Shown here: positions 1 through 9,168 of the stretch, piece after piece
Layout of the letters: each line of letters begins with the position of its first letter
Numbering within the stretch: the first letter of the stretch is position 1
Notes under the pieces: model-generated
What the model saw: only the letters and a program-made list of their open reading frames with translations
Told to the model about the DNA's origin: nothing
Databases searched by the model: none
Program-made: the position numbers and the translations under genes
NCBI GenBank assembly: GCA_024276675.1
Contig: JAJRWT010000017.1
Coordinates: 1 to 64,000 of the forward strand
Direction of reading: 5' to 3'
DNA from: Myxococcota bacterium
GTDB taxonomy: Bacteria > Myxococcota_A > UBA796 > JAFGLY01
Length of the DNA: 64,000 bases

Positions 1-165
1 AGTTCCCATCCGGAAACTGCTCCCATCGCAGGAGCGGCCCATTCCTTCGCCAGGCACGCCCGGGCAACCACTTGAAATAGCGATGCTATTCCGGCGGGTT
101 GCCCGAACGCACCTGGCTCGAAAGCGACTCGCTCCTGCTCGATCCGCACTTTCCGGATGGGAACT
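1..165 (+). repeat. 165-bp inverted-repeat element, copy A
   Basis: This is a short non-coding element with imperfect terminal inverted repeats: it begins agttcccatccgg and ends ccggatgggaact. It is almost identical to the copy at 10147-10311, with only a few substitutions. Diverged copies lie at 4198-4362 and 7647-7820 and, inverted, at about 36229-36397. All share an internal core around cttgaaatagcgatgctatt. The left edge is the window boundary, so the element may extend further. Size, terminal inverted repeats and lack of coding capacity fit a MITE-like non-autonomous element. No transposase is present in the window. Confidence 0.85.
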
Positions 166-172
166 AGAAAAG

Positions 173-199
173 AAAAAGAGCACCACCGGGTGCTCTTTT
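173..199. terminator. Bidirectional hairpin terminator
   Basis: A near-perfect stem (aaaagagcacc / gggtgctctttt) with a three-base loop has an A-tract on the left and a T-tract on the right, so it can act as an intrinsic terminator in both directions. It lies between repeat copy A and the 3' end of the minus-strand tRNA-Leu at 224-311, and so would terminate that tRNA transcript. Confidence 0.75.
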
Positions 200-223
200 C
201 CGAAATGCCAGGTCTCTGCATGA

Positions 224-311
<88 letters not shown>

Positions 312-422
312 GAACCTGTCTGATTTACACTCCCAACCTGTTCCTGTCAAGGTGGCAGGTTACCAAAAAATAATGGGAAGTCGCGGGTGAGAAAGGGCAA
401 TAAAGGAAAACGTCCACAGTAC

Positions 423-451
423 TTGCGTTGGCGTACCAAGCTAGCTATAGA
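423..451 (+). promoter_or_regulatory. Probable sigma-70 promoter of tRNA-Ala
   Basis: TTGCGT (423-428) and TATAGA (446-451) are separated by exactly 17 bp. They lie 13 bp upstream of the mature 5' end of tRNA-Ala, with a GC-rich discriminator (ggggctccccg) typical of stable-RNA promoters. The call rests on consensus and position only. Confidence 0.55.
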
Positions 452-463
452 GGGGCTCCCCGT

Positions 464-536
464 GGGGCTGTAGCTCAGTTGGGAGAGCACTAGAATGGCA
501 TTCTAGGGGTCGAGGGTTCGAATCCCTTCAGCTCCA
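464..536 (+). tRNA. tRNA-Ala (anticodon GGC)
   Basis: Class I cloverleaf: acceptor ggggctg pairs with cagctcc, the D-arm has agctcagttgggagagc, the anticodon loop is atGGCat, and the T-arm contains gggttcgaatccc. The 3' CCA is not encoded (ACAA follows). Confidence 0.95.
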
Positions 537-608
537 CAATAAGAAACAGCGTTCAAGTTCGTCGCCGGTCGGCAATGGAACATGCCCAGACAGGCATGAG
601 TTCGAAGG

Positions 609-2399
609 CTATACCGAGTCCTCGCTATCGAGCTTGTTGTGGATGTGCGAGTAGAAGCGGTTCAGGTACACGAGAAGTTCCACCAGGTTGGCGCGGTCTG
701 TCGATTTGACCAGCGCCATTCTTCCCCTCTTGAGCGCCAGCTCCAGCTCAAAGACGTCCTTCTGGTGGATGTGGCCCCGCTGTTCTCTGAGGAACTCTTC
801 AAGTTTGACCAGAAGCTGTTCGACTCTGCGGCGAAGATGCCCCAGTTGGTCCAAGCCCTTTGCGTTTCCAGGGATCTCTCGGTCTCCGGTGCCGCGAGAG
901 ATGTTCGTCGGAGACTTGATGGTGATCTGGGCAGATTTCCCCGTGCCGATATTTTTGGCGGAAACATTGAAGATTCCGTCCACGTCGATTGCAAACTTGA
1001 CTTCGATGCGCGGCACTCCTCGGCGGGCCTGCTCGATCCCGCCAAGCTCGAATTCACCAAGACTCACGTTTTCGAATGCCATGGGCTTTTCGCCCTGCAA
1101 TACGTGAATCTTTACCGTTCGCTGGTTGTCCACGACAGTGGATACCAGTTGAGTGTGCTCTGTCGGGATGGTGGTGTTCTTGGGAATGAGCTTTGCGAAG
1201 CGTCGTCCCTCCACTTCAATTCCCAGGGCGAAGTTGGTGACATCCAGGAGAGTGACAGCGTTGACGTCTCCAGCCAGCATACCTGCCTGGATTGCAGCGC
1301 CGATGGCGACGACTTCGTCGGGATTGAACGATTTGTTGAGAGGGGAACCGAACAATTCCTCTACGAGTTGTTGGATTCTGGGTATTCTGCTTGAACCACC
1401 CACCAGAATGACCTCATCTATGTCATCGGCTGTCAGACCCGCATCCATTAGAACCGCCTCGCACTCTTTTATGGTCATTTCGAACAATGGAGCGGCCAAT
1501 TCTTCAAAGGTCCGTCGGGTCAATTTCAACTGGAGGTGTTTGGGCCCGGAATCGTCAGCAACCAGGAAGGGCAGGTTTATTTCGGTTTCACGAACCGAGG
1601 ACAGGTCAAGCTTGGCCCTCTCGGCTGCATCTCTGAGGCGTTGCAGGACAACCTTGTCATCGCCGACTCCGATGCCATGCGTCTGTTCAAACTGCTCCAG
1701 CAGCCACTCGACGATGATTTCGTCTATGTCGGTTCCGCCGAGGGCGTTGTTCCCACGGGTGGCCAGGACTTCGGCTACGTCTGCCTCGGTCTGCAGGAGC
1801 GAGATGTCGAAAGTTCCTCCGCCGAAGTCGTACACGGCTATCAAGCTGGATTTGCGCTTGTCGTGTACATAGGCCAGCGCTGCAGCGGTCGGTTCGTTGA
1901 TGATACGAAGAACCTTGAGCCCAGCCAGTTCTCCAGCCATCTTGGTCGCTTGGCGTTGGCGATCCGTGAAATACGCTGGAACGGTGATAATGGCCTCGGA
2001 TACCGACTCCCCCAGGAAATCCGCAGCAGACTTCTTCAGTTTTTCAAGAATCATCGCTGATATTTCGGGTGGTGACAGGAGGCGGCCGTTGATCTCTACT
2101 GCACATTCTCCGTTTTGTGCTTCGACCACGTTGAAGTTGACCATGTTGATTTCGCGTTGGGTTTCGTCGAAGCGTCTGCCCATGAAGCGCTTGATGGCAT
2201 ACACCGTGTTTTCAGGGTTTACCAGGAGCTGCCTCTTTGCGACGTGGCCCGCGAACTGTTCACCAACGTTGGAAAACCCCACTACCGATGGCGTGACTCG
2301 TCCTCCCTCTTCGTTGATGATTATCTTGGGATCCTGTCTGTCCAGGTATGCGCACACGGAGTTCGTTGTGCCGAGGTCGATCCCGATGATGTTTGGCAT
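609..2399 (-). CDS. Hsp70 family chaperone (DnaK homologue)
   Basis: Cytoplasmic ATP-dependent chaperone of 596 aa. The N-terminal actin-like ATPase domain (about residues 1-370) carries the phosphate-1 motif GIDLGTTNSV, the phosphate-2 motif VYDFGGGTFD near residue 190 and the adenosine motif LVGGSSRIP near 335. The substrate-binding beta domain (about 380-500) follows, then a short helical lid. It is about 40 residues shorter than E. coli DnaK and lacks a long acidic tail, so it may be an accessory Hsp70 rather than the main DnaK. No dnaJ or grpE neighbour is present. The ATG at 2399 has AGGAG six bases upstream. It ends in TAG. Confidence 0.93.
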   Translation of the reverse strand: MPNIIGIDLGTTNSVCAYLDRQDPKIIINEEGGRVTPSVVGFSNVGEQFAGHVAKRQLLVNPENTVYAIKRFMGRRFDETQREINMVNFNVVEAQNGECAVEINGRLLSPPEISAMILEKLKKSAADFLGESVSEAIITVPAYFTDRQRQATKMAGELAGLKVLRIINEPTAAALAYVHDKRKSSLIAVYDFGGGTFDISLLQTEADVAEVLATRGNNALGGTDIDEIIVEWLLEQFEQTHGIGVGDDKVVLQRLRDAAERAKLDLSSVRETEINLPFLVADDSGPKHLQLKLTRRTFEELAAPLFEMTIKECEAVLMDAGLTADDIDEVILVGGSSRIPRIQQLVEELFGSPLNKSFNPDEVVAIGAAIQAGMLAGDVNAVTLLDVTNFALGIEVEGRRFAKLIPKNTTIPTEHTQLVSTVVDNQRTVKIHVLQGEKPMAFENVSLGEFELGGIEQARRGVPRIEVKFAIDVDGIFNVSAKNIGTGKSAQITIKSPTNISRGTGDREIPGNAKGLDQLGHLRRRVEQLLVKLEEFLREQRGHIHQKDVFELELALKRGRMALVKSTDRANLVELLVYLNRFYSHIHNKLDSEDSV

Positions 2400-2493
2400 C
2401 GAGGGCTCCTTTGGATTCCCGAGGCCGGGCCATAGTCCCGTGTGGCCCTGGCGTGGACGTTTTCAGCGAACAAGCGAACAGTTGATTGGTATT

Positions 2494-2575
2494 TGCCCGG
2501 GGCGGGATTCGAACCCGCACGTCCTGTGGACAGGGGATTTTAAGTCCCCCGTGGCTGCCTTTTCACCACCCGGGC
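2494..2575 (-). tRNA. tRNA-Leu (anticodon TAA)
   Basis: On the minus strand the acceptor gcccggg pairs with cccgggc, a long variable arm is present, and the T-arm has cgggttcgaatcccg. The anticodon stem gggga/tcccc encloses loop cttaaaa, giving anticodon 5'-UAA-3'. It therefore decodes the leucine codons UUA/UUG and is not a UAA suppressor. CCA is not encoded. Confidence 0.93.
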
Positions 2576-2894
2576 GGGTCCAGTGTGATAGCTAAAACAC
2601 TTGGAGGCAATGTTCAACGAAAACCTGCTCTGAGAAAGGTGAAGGAGGCGTGGTGGGAATCCTCGTGGTATGGCCCATGGAGCCCCGAAGTACTCCTGCG
2701 TTAGTGGGCCGAGCCAGCCCTGCTGGCGATTGTGCTCGTGGCTCGTGTTCCGGGGCTTACCTGGCTCATGCTATTCCGGCTGGCGGATTCTCCCAATATC
2801 AATGCTACCACTGGTTACTTTCAGGCGGACCAGCGGTGGCAGCTCCGGACCTGTTGCTCCATCGTTCCAAGGCAGGAAAAACCTGGGGAATAGA

Positions 2895-3788
2895 GTGGCC
2901 AAGGCAAGTTTCCCGCTGATCCTGTTGGTATTGCAGTGGCTCTTGCAGGGTTGTATCATCGTCCATGTTTCGGGTGAGAATGGGCAGTCCCACCTGGATG
3001 CTGCCAGGGCCGACGCATTGTTCTCGGCAAGAACGGATCCAGGCGCTCTTCAAGAAGTCATCATGATCTACAAGCGCTACCTGGCCTTGAAGCCAGACGA
3101 CCCTGTCGTGCGGGCCAGACTTGCCCAAGCATACTATAGCTTTGCATACGGGCACAACCCCGAGGAGCCCTCTGCCCTGGAACTATACGAGGCGGGAAGG
3201 GAAAATGCGTGGACCTGCCTGAACCAGATTCCACAGTTTTCTGCTGTGATGGAGCGAGACCGTGGGAAGATAAGCGTTGAAGCCGCTCAACTGGTTACTG
3301 AAACGCACGGGGATTGCCTTCTGTGGCTCGTCGCCTGCTGGGTCAGGTGGGTCGAGATCCGTGGGCCGTCGGCTGTTGCCCTGGACCTCTTGCCACTACA
3401 GGTACTGGCACATCGTGCCTGCGAAATGAACTTTCCACAATTTCCGGGTGAAGCGCTCCATTTGTTGGCCATGATTCAGGCACTCACACCTGAATTGATG
3501 GAGCCGAATCTGATCGAGCCTGAACGACTGTTCCAGGAAGCAGCAAGCCTGGCTCCCGAGGATTTGAGCATTACCGCTGATTTTGCGGATCTTGTACTCG
3601 TTCCCCAAGGACGGCTCCCCGAGGCCAGGGAAGCGCTGCGTGAAATGCTGGAGAAGGAGCAATCAACGGAAGGGTCAGGTATGCTGGAGAACGACCGAGC
3701 ACGCATGCGTGCTCGGGTGATCCTGGAAGAGATTGAAAGACCGAGCACAGGTCAACACCAGGAAGACCAGCCACCAGATGAGCGGTAG
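2895..3788 (+). CDS. TatT-like TPR lipoprotein
   Basis: Likely outer-membrane-anchored periplasmic lipoprotein of 297 aa. From the GTG at 2895 the N-terminus is VAKASFPLILLVLQWLLQGC, a hydrophobic signal ending in a lipobox-like Cys. The body is helical with TPR-like segments, including the repeat around YKRYLALKPDDPVVRARLAQAYY. This layout resembles the TatT family, lipoproteins often paired with TRAP transporters, although no TRAP genes lie here. A reading frame extends upstream to 2670, but the lipoprotein signal argues for 2895. It ends in TAG and converges on rpsU with a 9-bp gap. The family assignment is by pattern and is moderate. Confidence 0.7.
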   Translation: MAKASFPLILLVLQWLLQGCIIVHVSGENGQSHLDAARADALFSARTDPGALQEVIMIYKRYLALKPDDPVVRARLAQAYYSFAYGHNPEEPSALELYEAGRENAWTCLNQIPQFSAVMERDRGKISVEAAQLVTETHGDCLLWLVACWVRWVEIRGPSAVALDLLPLQVLAHRACEMNFPQFPGEALHLLAMIQALTPELMEPNLIEPERLFQEAASLAPEDLSITADFADLVLVPQGRLPEAREALREMLEKEQSTEGSGMLENDRARMRARVILEEIERPSTGQHQEDQPPDER

Positions 3789-3797
3789 GAACCTCGG

Positions 3798-4004
3798 TCA
3801 GCGCCCGCGTGAAATAGCGCGCCTTGCCGCCTTGCGACGGCGTTTTTCTGCCAACCGCTGCTTGAGACGGCGCTTCTCTCCTGGCTTGAGATAGAAGCTG
3901 TTCTTTTTGATGTCTTTGCGGATGCCTTCACGTTCCACCTTGCGTCGGAAGCGGCGGAGGGCTTTTTCGAAGGGCTCGTTTTCCCGGACTGTGACTAGGA
4001 TCAA
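3798..4004 (-). CDS. rpsU: 30S ribosomal protein bS21
   Basis: Small basic ribosomal protein of 68 aa that joins the 30S platform. Conserved S21 features are visible: VRENEPFEKALRRFRRKVERE, then SFYLKPGEKRRLK and an Arg/Lys-rich tail. I place the start at TTG 4004 because AGGGAG lies seven bases upstream and this gives the family's usual length and N-terminus; the longer frame to 4097 adds unrelated residues. It ends in TGA. Confidence 0.93.
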   Translation of the reverse strand: MILVTVRENEPFEKALRRFRRKVEREGIRKDIKKNSFYLKPGEKRRLKQRLAEKRRRKAARRAISRGR

Positions 4005-4197
4005 GTTTCTTCTCCCTGGTGGTGGGGAAGTTGGTAAAAAGCACTTTGAAGGTGCTCGATGATGCATATGTATTTGTAGGTGAGGCTTGAGGTCCATCTG
4101 CCTGTAACAGGTAGCTGGTCAAACTGGCGCCCTATTAACAAAGATTTCCAGGACAGGAAGGTATTGGAAGGATTTTTCTTGGAGGGGCTTCGGAGAT

Positions 4198-4362
4198 AAT
4201 TCTCGGCCGGAAAATGCTCCCAGCGCCGAAGCGGCCTATTCCTTTACCAGGAAGGTCCACGTAACCTCTTGAAATAGTGTTGCTTTTTCGGCGGGTTGCG
4301 CTGGCCTGCCTGGCTCGGGGTCGGCTCGAACCTGCTCGGTTCGCCATTCCCGGTTGGGAACC
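4198..4362 (+). repeat. 165-bp inverted-repeat element, copy B (diverged)
   Basis: Aligns over its full length with copies A and D: ccggaaaatgctcccagcgccgaagcggcctattcc, then cttgaaatagtgttgc, ggcgggttgcgc, gcctggctcg and a ttgggaacc end. Many substitutions make it the oldest-looking plus-oriented copy. The terminal inverted repeat survives mainly at the right end. Confidence 0.65.
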
Positions 4363-4600
4363 TGGTGAAAAACTGGTTGGCTTTTTGCGCCGCAAGGCGC
4401 CTGCCCCTGGCCAGCCCCGTAGCGAGCCGTGTGATCGCATCTGTGAACTGATTTCCCAACCAGGCCTGGTAAGGATGCGCCTGCAGCGGATAATTGACAT
4501 ACGGCGACCAAAGCGCCATCAGGGAAGAACCCGCGCAACCAGCCAGAGCCACGCGTAGTGGGGCTGACTTGCAGGCACTCTCCCCAGCAGGAGCAAGGGC
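4363..4600. other. Intergenic stretch with possible minus-strand lipoprotein remnant
   Basis: There is no convincing gene between repeat copy B and rsmD. On the minus strand a frame starting GTG at 4552 reads VALAGCAGSSLMALWSPYVN, which looks like the end of a lipoprotein signal. It runs straight into repeat copy B at 4362, so any protein would have a C-terminus supplied by the repeat. I treat it as a possible truncated gene only. Confidence 0.3.
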
Positions 4601-5128
4601 ATGAGGATCGGAGGTGGAGTCTTGAAGGGACGAAGATGGCCCGTGCCGGTTGCAAGCGGCATCAGGCCCACCCCGGCTCGTGTCCGAGAGGCGTTATTCC
4701 AGATACTTGGCGTTAAATTGGACGAATGGACCGTGCTGGATGCAACGGGCGGAAGCGGGATCATGACTGCCGAATCCTTGAGCAGGGGTGCATCTCATGT
4801 AACAGTGTTGGAAAGAGATCCACGTGCCTTGCACGCCATTGGTGTGGCACTCGCCAGTCTTGACCTCATTGACCGCGTTTCACTCAAGAAAACGGATGCG
4901 CTGAGATGGAAGAGTGCGGGACGACGATACCACTTGGTCTTCGCGGATCCCCCATATTCCGCAAATCCACAGGTGTGGGTGGAGCGGCTCTGGCCCTGCG
5001 TAGGCATGTGGCTGGTGCTGGAGCACGACCGGAGAACAACCGCCCCTCCCCACCCCGAGTGCGGTAGAGTCCCAAGGCCAAGAAGGTACGGAGATACCGC
5101 GCTGACTTTCTACCGGCAGCCAGGGTAG
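4601..5128 (+). CDS. rsmD: 16S rRNA (guanine966-N2)-methyltransferase RsmD
   Basis: SAM-dependent methyltransferase of 175 aa that modifies 16S rRNA in the assembled 30S subunit. It starts MRIGGGVLKGR, followed by RPTPARVREALFQIL, the RsmD N-terminal signature. The SAM-binding motif I is LDATGGSGIM (about residue 47) and the catalytic motif IV is FADPPYS (about residue 111). Length fits the family. It starts 239 bp after repeat copy B and ends in TAG. Confidence 0.9.
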   Translation: MRIGGGVLKGRRWPVPVASGIRPTPARVREALFQILGVKLDEWTVLDATGGSGIMTAESLSRGASHVTVLERDPRALHAIGVALASLDLIDRVSLKKTDALRWKSAGRRYHLVFADPPYSANPQVWVERLWPCVGMWLVLEHDRRTTAPPHPECGRVPRPRRYGDTALTFYRQPG

Positions 5129-5238
5129 CTCAAATGAGCGGATGTGAGGCGTTGCCTTGAGTCGCCATCATCCACTATCAAAAGGCCCAATCAGCTAGGC
5201 TTACGAATGACCGGGCCCATTGTGCTGCTCGCCTCAGG

Positions 5239-5487
5239 GAGCCGTCGGGAAAGCTCGGGCCCGCTGCGGTGCGCCATGCGCTACTGCGCCGGGCCCTGCT
5301 GGACATCGTGCAGCCTTCTCCCCCCCTCCCAGCCTCCCCCTGGGAGGGGAGGAGCTTCGACGCATTTCAATACGCCTTCAACGCCCGATGTCCAGCAGAG
5401 CACGGCATCCGTTACGGTCGCGAGCGCCTGGCGCCCCTCGCCGGGGCCCGAGCCGGCTGGCTCCAGCAGCCTCTATCCCGACGGCTC
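5239..5487 (+). repeat. 249-bp inverted-repeat element, copy 1 (intact)
   Basis: Non-coding element bounded by an 11-bp perfect terminal inverted repeat (gagccgtcggg and cccgacggctc). It is highly similar to 9943-10360 once the 165-bp insertion there is removed. It contains a strong internal hairpin in a C/G-rich tract (cctcccagcctccccctgggagg). It lies in the gap between rsmD and the next gene; the rest of that gap holds nothing recognisable. Confidence 0.82.
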
Positions 5488-5611
5488 CCAGGTCTGTTTC
5501 GATGGCGCAGCAGCGACTGGCGTGCTTTTGCAGAGATGAGTTCCCCGCTGGGCGGAGGGACTGTGCATCATGGTGTGTTGACAACCTCCAGGAAAGATGG
5601 AATGGGGCGGC

Positions 5612-7477
5612 ATGACCTTTCCTGCTCGTATCGCGATTCTGGGCTTCGTACTGGCTGCTGCAATGGTCGTCGTCCTTCCTAGAGCTGTGGTGGATCCCGA
5701 CTCCACCGCCTACCGATGTGCCATGGACAACCTGGCATCAGGCCAGATCGCGGTGGATTCGGCAGAGCACTGGGAGCAAGTGGCCAGAGTCGCAGAGGGA
5801 AGAGGCAGACTCTTGAACTTCGTACAGCACCGTGAGCAGAGATGGATCCTGGAAAAGGCTCCCGGCTTCGTCTTCCTGGCCATGCCAGCCTGCCTGTTGG
5901 GACTGCCTGGCCTCTTCAACTTCTTCCTGGCCCTCGCCTGCGCTGCCACCACATGGCTGCTCCTGTCCAGGTTGAACGACGAGTGGACCGCCGCCATCGG
6001 AGTGCTTCTGCTGAGCTACACTCCTTTGTCACTGATCTTCTGGCACCGTAGTTTCCACGCCATGTTCGCTTCGCACGCGGTCCTTGCAGTCGGTGCGGGG
6101 CTCTACCTGGATTGGTCTTTTGCCCGATCCCGACACCGTTTGTCGAGGCTCATGGAACTGGGCTTCTCCGCGTTGCTTCTCAGCTTGTCGGTGACGGTAC
6201 GCTACAGCAACGCCCCCATCGTGGCACTTCTCCTGCTCCACTACCTGGTGGAGCTACGCAAGAGCACCAGGGAGGGAAGCAATGTTCCGTTGGAACCTGC
6301 ACTGGTCTTTCTCGCGGCTGCTGCTCCCCTGCTGCTCCTGGCCACCTACCACTGGCACTTCTTCGGCTCCATCTTTACGACCGGCTACAGCCTCTCCAGG
6401 TATCCTGCTGGCTTTGCCTTCCAGTACATGGGGCAAAGCAACGAGGCGGGAGAGTCGATTCCCAAGCAGATCGTGTTGGGAAACCTGCAAAACCTTCCAC
6501 TGCCCTTGCTGGCTACCCTCCCCCTCCTGCTGCTGGCCATACCTGCGTGGCTGTTCCTGCCCTGGAGTTCGTTGCGTGCGGCCAACCCGGTGCAGAGCAC
6601 CAGTCGCTGTTGCCGCGTGCCAACACCGGCAGCATGCAGTTCAGATCACTTTCATGCACCTTCTACCACCGGTATCACCGATAGCCCATCTTGCGCCGCA
6701 CGATTCGGCATGGGGCGGATGCCTTCACCACGCCATGCTCAGAAGTCTCGCTGGAAAAAGTCTCGGAGTCTTGTCCGCCAGGAAACCGAAGCACGGGGTC
6801 CGCCTTCAAGGGGCCATCTCAAGTCAGTTTTGGGAGCCTGGGTGCTCGTGGTGTTCGGACTCCAGTTCCTCTACGAATGGACCGCCCTGCCTGGTGTTGC
6901 CAACCTATCCTGGGAGGTGCCCACCAGGTTCTTCCTTCCGGCTCTCTTTCCACTGGTAGTCCTGGCGGCCCTTGGTTTGCGGCGACTCTCGCCCACGATA
7001 TCCATTCCCCTGCTCATGCTACACAGCCTCTGGGGCACCGGTGTCCTGGTCTGGATTGAGAGCGTCGGAAACAGGACGGCCCAGCAACCCACGCGAGAAA
7101 CCCAGAGCACAACCCAGGCGGATTACAAAGCGAACGGGGCTGAGAACCCCAGGGGAGATGCTCCAGTGACGGCAACAGCTTCCCGAGACGTGGCCGGTGC
7201 ACCGGGAGACCTACCCCTGCTCACCATGGCCCGGAAGAGACACATCGCCGCCCTCCAGGAGGAACTCCGCTGGATCCCGTCCAGCCCCAGGAAGATCCCA
7301 GGCAGGGCTCTCCTGCTCCTGGCCTGGGCAAAGGAGCTGGAGCAGGATGGCAAACCCGTGGAAAGCGTTTTTCCAGAGACGGAGCAGCGGCGTCTGGAAC
7401 TGCTTGTACGAGAGGAACGCTGGGGGGAGGCCCGCGACCTGCTGGACAGGATGTTCCTGGCTTTGGGAGACCTGTGA
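5612..7477 (+). CDS. Polytopic membrane protein, GT-C-like
   Basis: About 621 aa with many transmembrane helices (roughly residues 5-25, 90-110, 120-140, 155-175, 195-215 and others). It resembles GT-C-type glycosyltransferases: a large N-terminal periplasmic loop after TM1 begins AVVDPDSTAYRC, with a possible metal-binding Asp pair. The region encoded by about 6580-6820 is hydrophilic and rich in Ser/Pro/Arg, unlike the rest; it may be an expanded loop or inserted sequence. The start could be ATG 5597 or 5612; 5612 has better spacing to a purine-rich site. It ends in TGA. Function is not established. Confidence 0.65.
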   Translation: MTFPARIAILGFVLAAAMVVVLPRAVVDPDSTAYRCAMDNLASGQIAVDSAEHWEQVARVAEGRGRLLNFVQHREQRWILEKAPGFVFLAMPACLLGLPGLFNFFLALACAATTWLLLSRLNDEWTAAIGVLLLSYTPLSLIFWHRSFHAMFASHAVLAVGAGLYLDWSFARSRHRLSRLMELGFSALLLSLSVTVRYSNAPIVALLLLHYLVELRKSTREGSNVPLEPALVFLAAAAPLLLLATYHWHFFGSIFTTGYSLSRYPAGFAFQYMGQSNEAGESIPKQIVLGNLQNLPLPLLATLPLLLLAIPAWLFLPWSSLRAANPVQSTSRCCRVPTPAACSSDHFHAPSTTGITDSPSCAARFGMGRMPSPRHAQKSRWKKSRSLVRQETEARGPPSRGHLKSVLGAWVLVVFGLQFLYEWTALPGVANLSWEVPTRFFLPALFPLVVLAALGLRRLSPTISIPLLMLHSLWGTGVLVWIESVGNRTAQQPTRETQSTTQADYKANGAENPRGDAPVTATASRDVAGAPGDLPLLTMARKRHIAALQEELRWIPSSPRKIPGRALLLLAWAKELEQDGKPVESVFPETEQRRLELLVREERWGEARDLLDRMFLALGDL

Positions 7478-7646
7478 TACAGGTCCAAGACACTGGGCGG
7501 ACTCCAATATGGTCTCCAGCAGTCCAAGAGTAACAGTTGGAGCCCAAAGTTGATAATCGAATACCGTGGGCCGGTGGACAGTCCTGCCCCACCGATGGAT
7601 CTCCTTCCGGGAGCGTGGGCGTCTCGCCTGCATTCTTTCTTCTGAA

Positions 7647-7820
7647 AGTTCCCATCCTGAAAAGGCTCCCATCGCCGGAGCGGCCCCCTTTGTCCGCCCA
7701 CCGGCCAGGCACGTCCGCGCAATCACTTGAAATAGCGCCACTATTCCAGCGAGTTGCGCGGACGCACCTGGCTCGAAAGCGACTCACCCCCGCTCGGTCC
7801 GCCTTTTCCGGATGGGAACT
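7647..7820 (+). repeat. 165-bp-family inverted-repeat element, copy C
   Basis: A 174-bp member of the same family. It begins agttcccatcctg and ends ccggatgggaact, with the shared core cttgaaatagcgccactattcc and acgcacctggctcgaaagcgactc. It stops four bases before the ATG of the MopE-like gene and reads open in that frame. The 170 bp between the previous gene and this element show nothing else recognisable. Confidence 0.83.
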
Positions 7821-7824
7821 TGTC

Positions 7825-9168
7825 ATGCTGGGCTGCAATCCAGACCAGGCCTCCAAGGATGACAGCGGGCTATCAGACACGGCAGGCGATGTGGCGGGAA
7901 CCTGGTGTGCCGACAACGATGGGAACGGCTACGGCAACCCCGACGACTGCGTGACGGCAACCGAACAACCTGAAGGCTACGTACCAGATTCAGCGAACTG
8001 CGACGATGGACGCCAGGACATCCATCCCTGGGCTTCGGAGTACTGCGACGGCGTCGACGACGATTGCGACGGCGTCGTGGATGAAGCCGACTCTGTGGAC
8101 GCCGCATGGTGGTACCGGGACTTCGACGGGGACGGCTATGGAGCAGTGTCGGTGGCCGAAGAAGCTTGCTCTGCACCTGAAGGTTTCGTGGCGGATTCCG
8201 CGGACTGCGATGATGCCGACCCTACCGTCCATCCAGAGGCCGACGAATTGTGTGACGACATCGACAACGACTGCGACGGTGTGGTTGACGAAGACGTGGT
8301 CTCCCTGTACCTGGATGCCGACGGTGATGGATACGGAGACCCCGCGGTAGTCACCTGCCTGGCGCTGGATGGCTATCTGTACAACGGGGACGACTGCGAC
8401 GACACAGATCCCGCGGTCCATCCCGGAGCCACAGACGAACCCTGCGATGGTATCGACTCCGACTGTGATGGCATCGGTGCCGACGTAGCGGCCTTCCTGG
8501 CCCATCGGGAGTACAGCTTGGTCCAGGATTCCATTGACGATTCTCCAACCGGGGGAACCGTCTATGTCTGTCCCGGGTTGCACACGGAATCTTTGCAGGT
8601 GGTCGGCGACAAAGATCTCGTCCTGGCATCGTGGACAGGCGATTCCTCTGATACGACCTTTTCCGGCATGGACACCGACGTTTCGTTGGATATCCGTGGC
8701 GGAGCCAGCGTAGCCGTGGAAGCCATTGGTTTCGAGCAAGGGCAGGCGGGGTTCTGCGGAGACTATGAAGGCCCCTGTGGGGGGGCCGTTTGTGTGGTGG
8801 AATCGAGTCTGGTGGAAATTGGTGGCTTCGGTGAAATAGAACTGGAGATATCGAGTTGCGAGTTCGTGGAAAACCAGGCCGAGTCCGAAGGGGGTGCCGT
8901 GAGTGCGGGAGGTTGGTACCGGACGGGCGTCAATGTCTCCGACAGCCTCTTCATCGACAACTACGCAGACGGATGCGGAGGAGGCTTGAACCTGGGCTCC
9001 TGGGACTTCGTGGAGGCGGTGATCACCGGCACGGACTTCACAGGAAACAGTTCCGGGTCCTGTGCGGGTGCAATTTTGATGTCTACAGCCATGACAGGCG
9101 ATTTGGCTACAGAGTTGCAGGATACTTACACGGCTTCGCCGCCCCAGTCTGGGAATTGTGGAGTTTGA
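7825..9168 (+). CDS. MopE-like metal-binding-repeat protein with beta-helix-like C-terminus (5'-truncated lipoprotein?)
   Basis: 447 aa from ATG 7825. Three tandem repeats of about 60 residues (about 25-215) each carry a DxDGDGYG-type Asp-rich loop, then DCDD and CDGxDxDCDGVVDE. This is the putative metal-binding motif seen in MopE and many myxobacterial surface proteins. The C-terminal half has Gly-rich parallel beta-helix-like rungs (EGGAVSAGG, GCGGGLNLG). The first residues MLGCNPDQ look like the end of a lipobox, but the preceding signal peptide is missing because repeat copy C ends four bases upstream. A frame through the repeat to 7537 is open but encodes repeat sequence. The gene may have been truncated by the element. 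It ends in TGA. Confidence 0.75.
   Translation: MLGCNPDQASKDDSGLSDTAGDVAGTWCADNDGNGYGNPDDCVTATEQPEGYVPDSANCDDGRQDIHPWASEYCDGVDDDCDGVVDEADSVDAAWWYRDFDGDGYGAVSVAEEACSAPEGFVADSADCDDADPTVHPEADELCDDIDNDCDGVVDEDVVSLYLDADGDGYGDPAVVTCLALDGYLYNGDDCDDTDPAVHPGATDEPCDGIDSDCDGIGADVAAFLAHREYSLVQDSIDDSPTGGTVYVCPGLHTESLQVVGDKDLVLASWTGDSSDTTFSGMDTDVSLDIRGGASVAVEAIGFEQGQAGFCGDYEGPCGGAVCVVESSLVEIGGFGEIELEISSCEFVENQAESEGGAVSAGGWYRTGVNVSDSLFIDNYADGCGGGLNLGSWDFVEAVITGTDFTGNSSGSCAGAILMSTAMTGDLATELQDTYTASPPQSGNCGV

Noticed and set aside
2494..2575. tRNA-Leu with anticodon UAA as a suppressor of the in-frame TAA codons
   Set aside because: Anticodon 5'-UAA-3' pairs with UUA/UUG leucine codons. Reading UAA would need anticodon 5'-UUA-3', which is not present in the window.
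2650..2790. Possible further copy of the 165-bp element (acctggctcatgctattccggctggcgg)
   Set aside because: Only two short blocks agree and the ends are missing, so chance or a very old remnant cannot be excluded.
7537..7824. N-terminal extension of the MopE-like protein through repeat copy C
   Set aside because: The extension is translated repeat sequence without a signal peptide or known domain.
8000..8480. Tandem repeats resembling a CRISPR or satellite array
   Set aside because: These are three diverged coding repeats of about 60 residues (metal-binding loops) in the MopE-like gene, without regular spacers.
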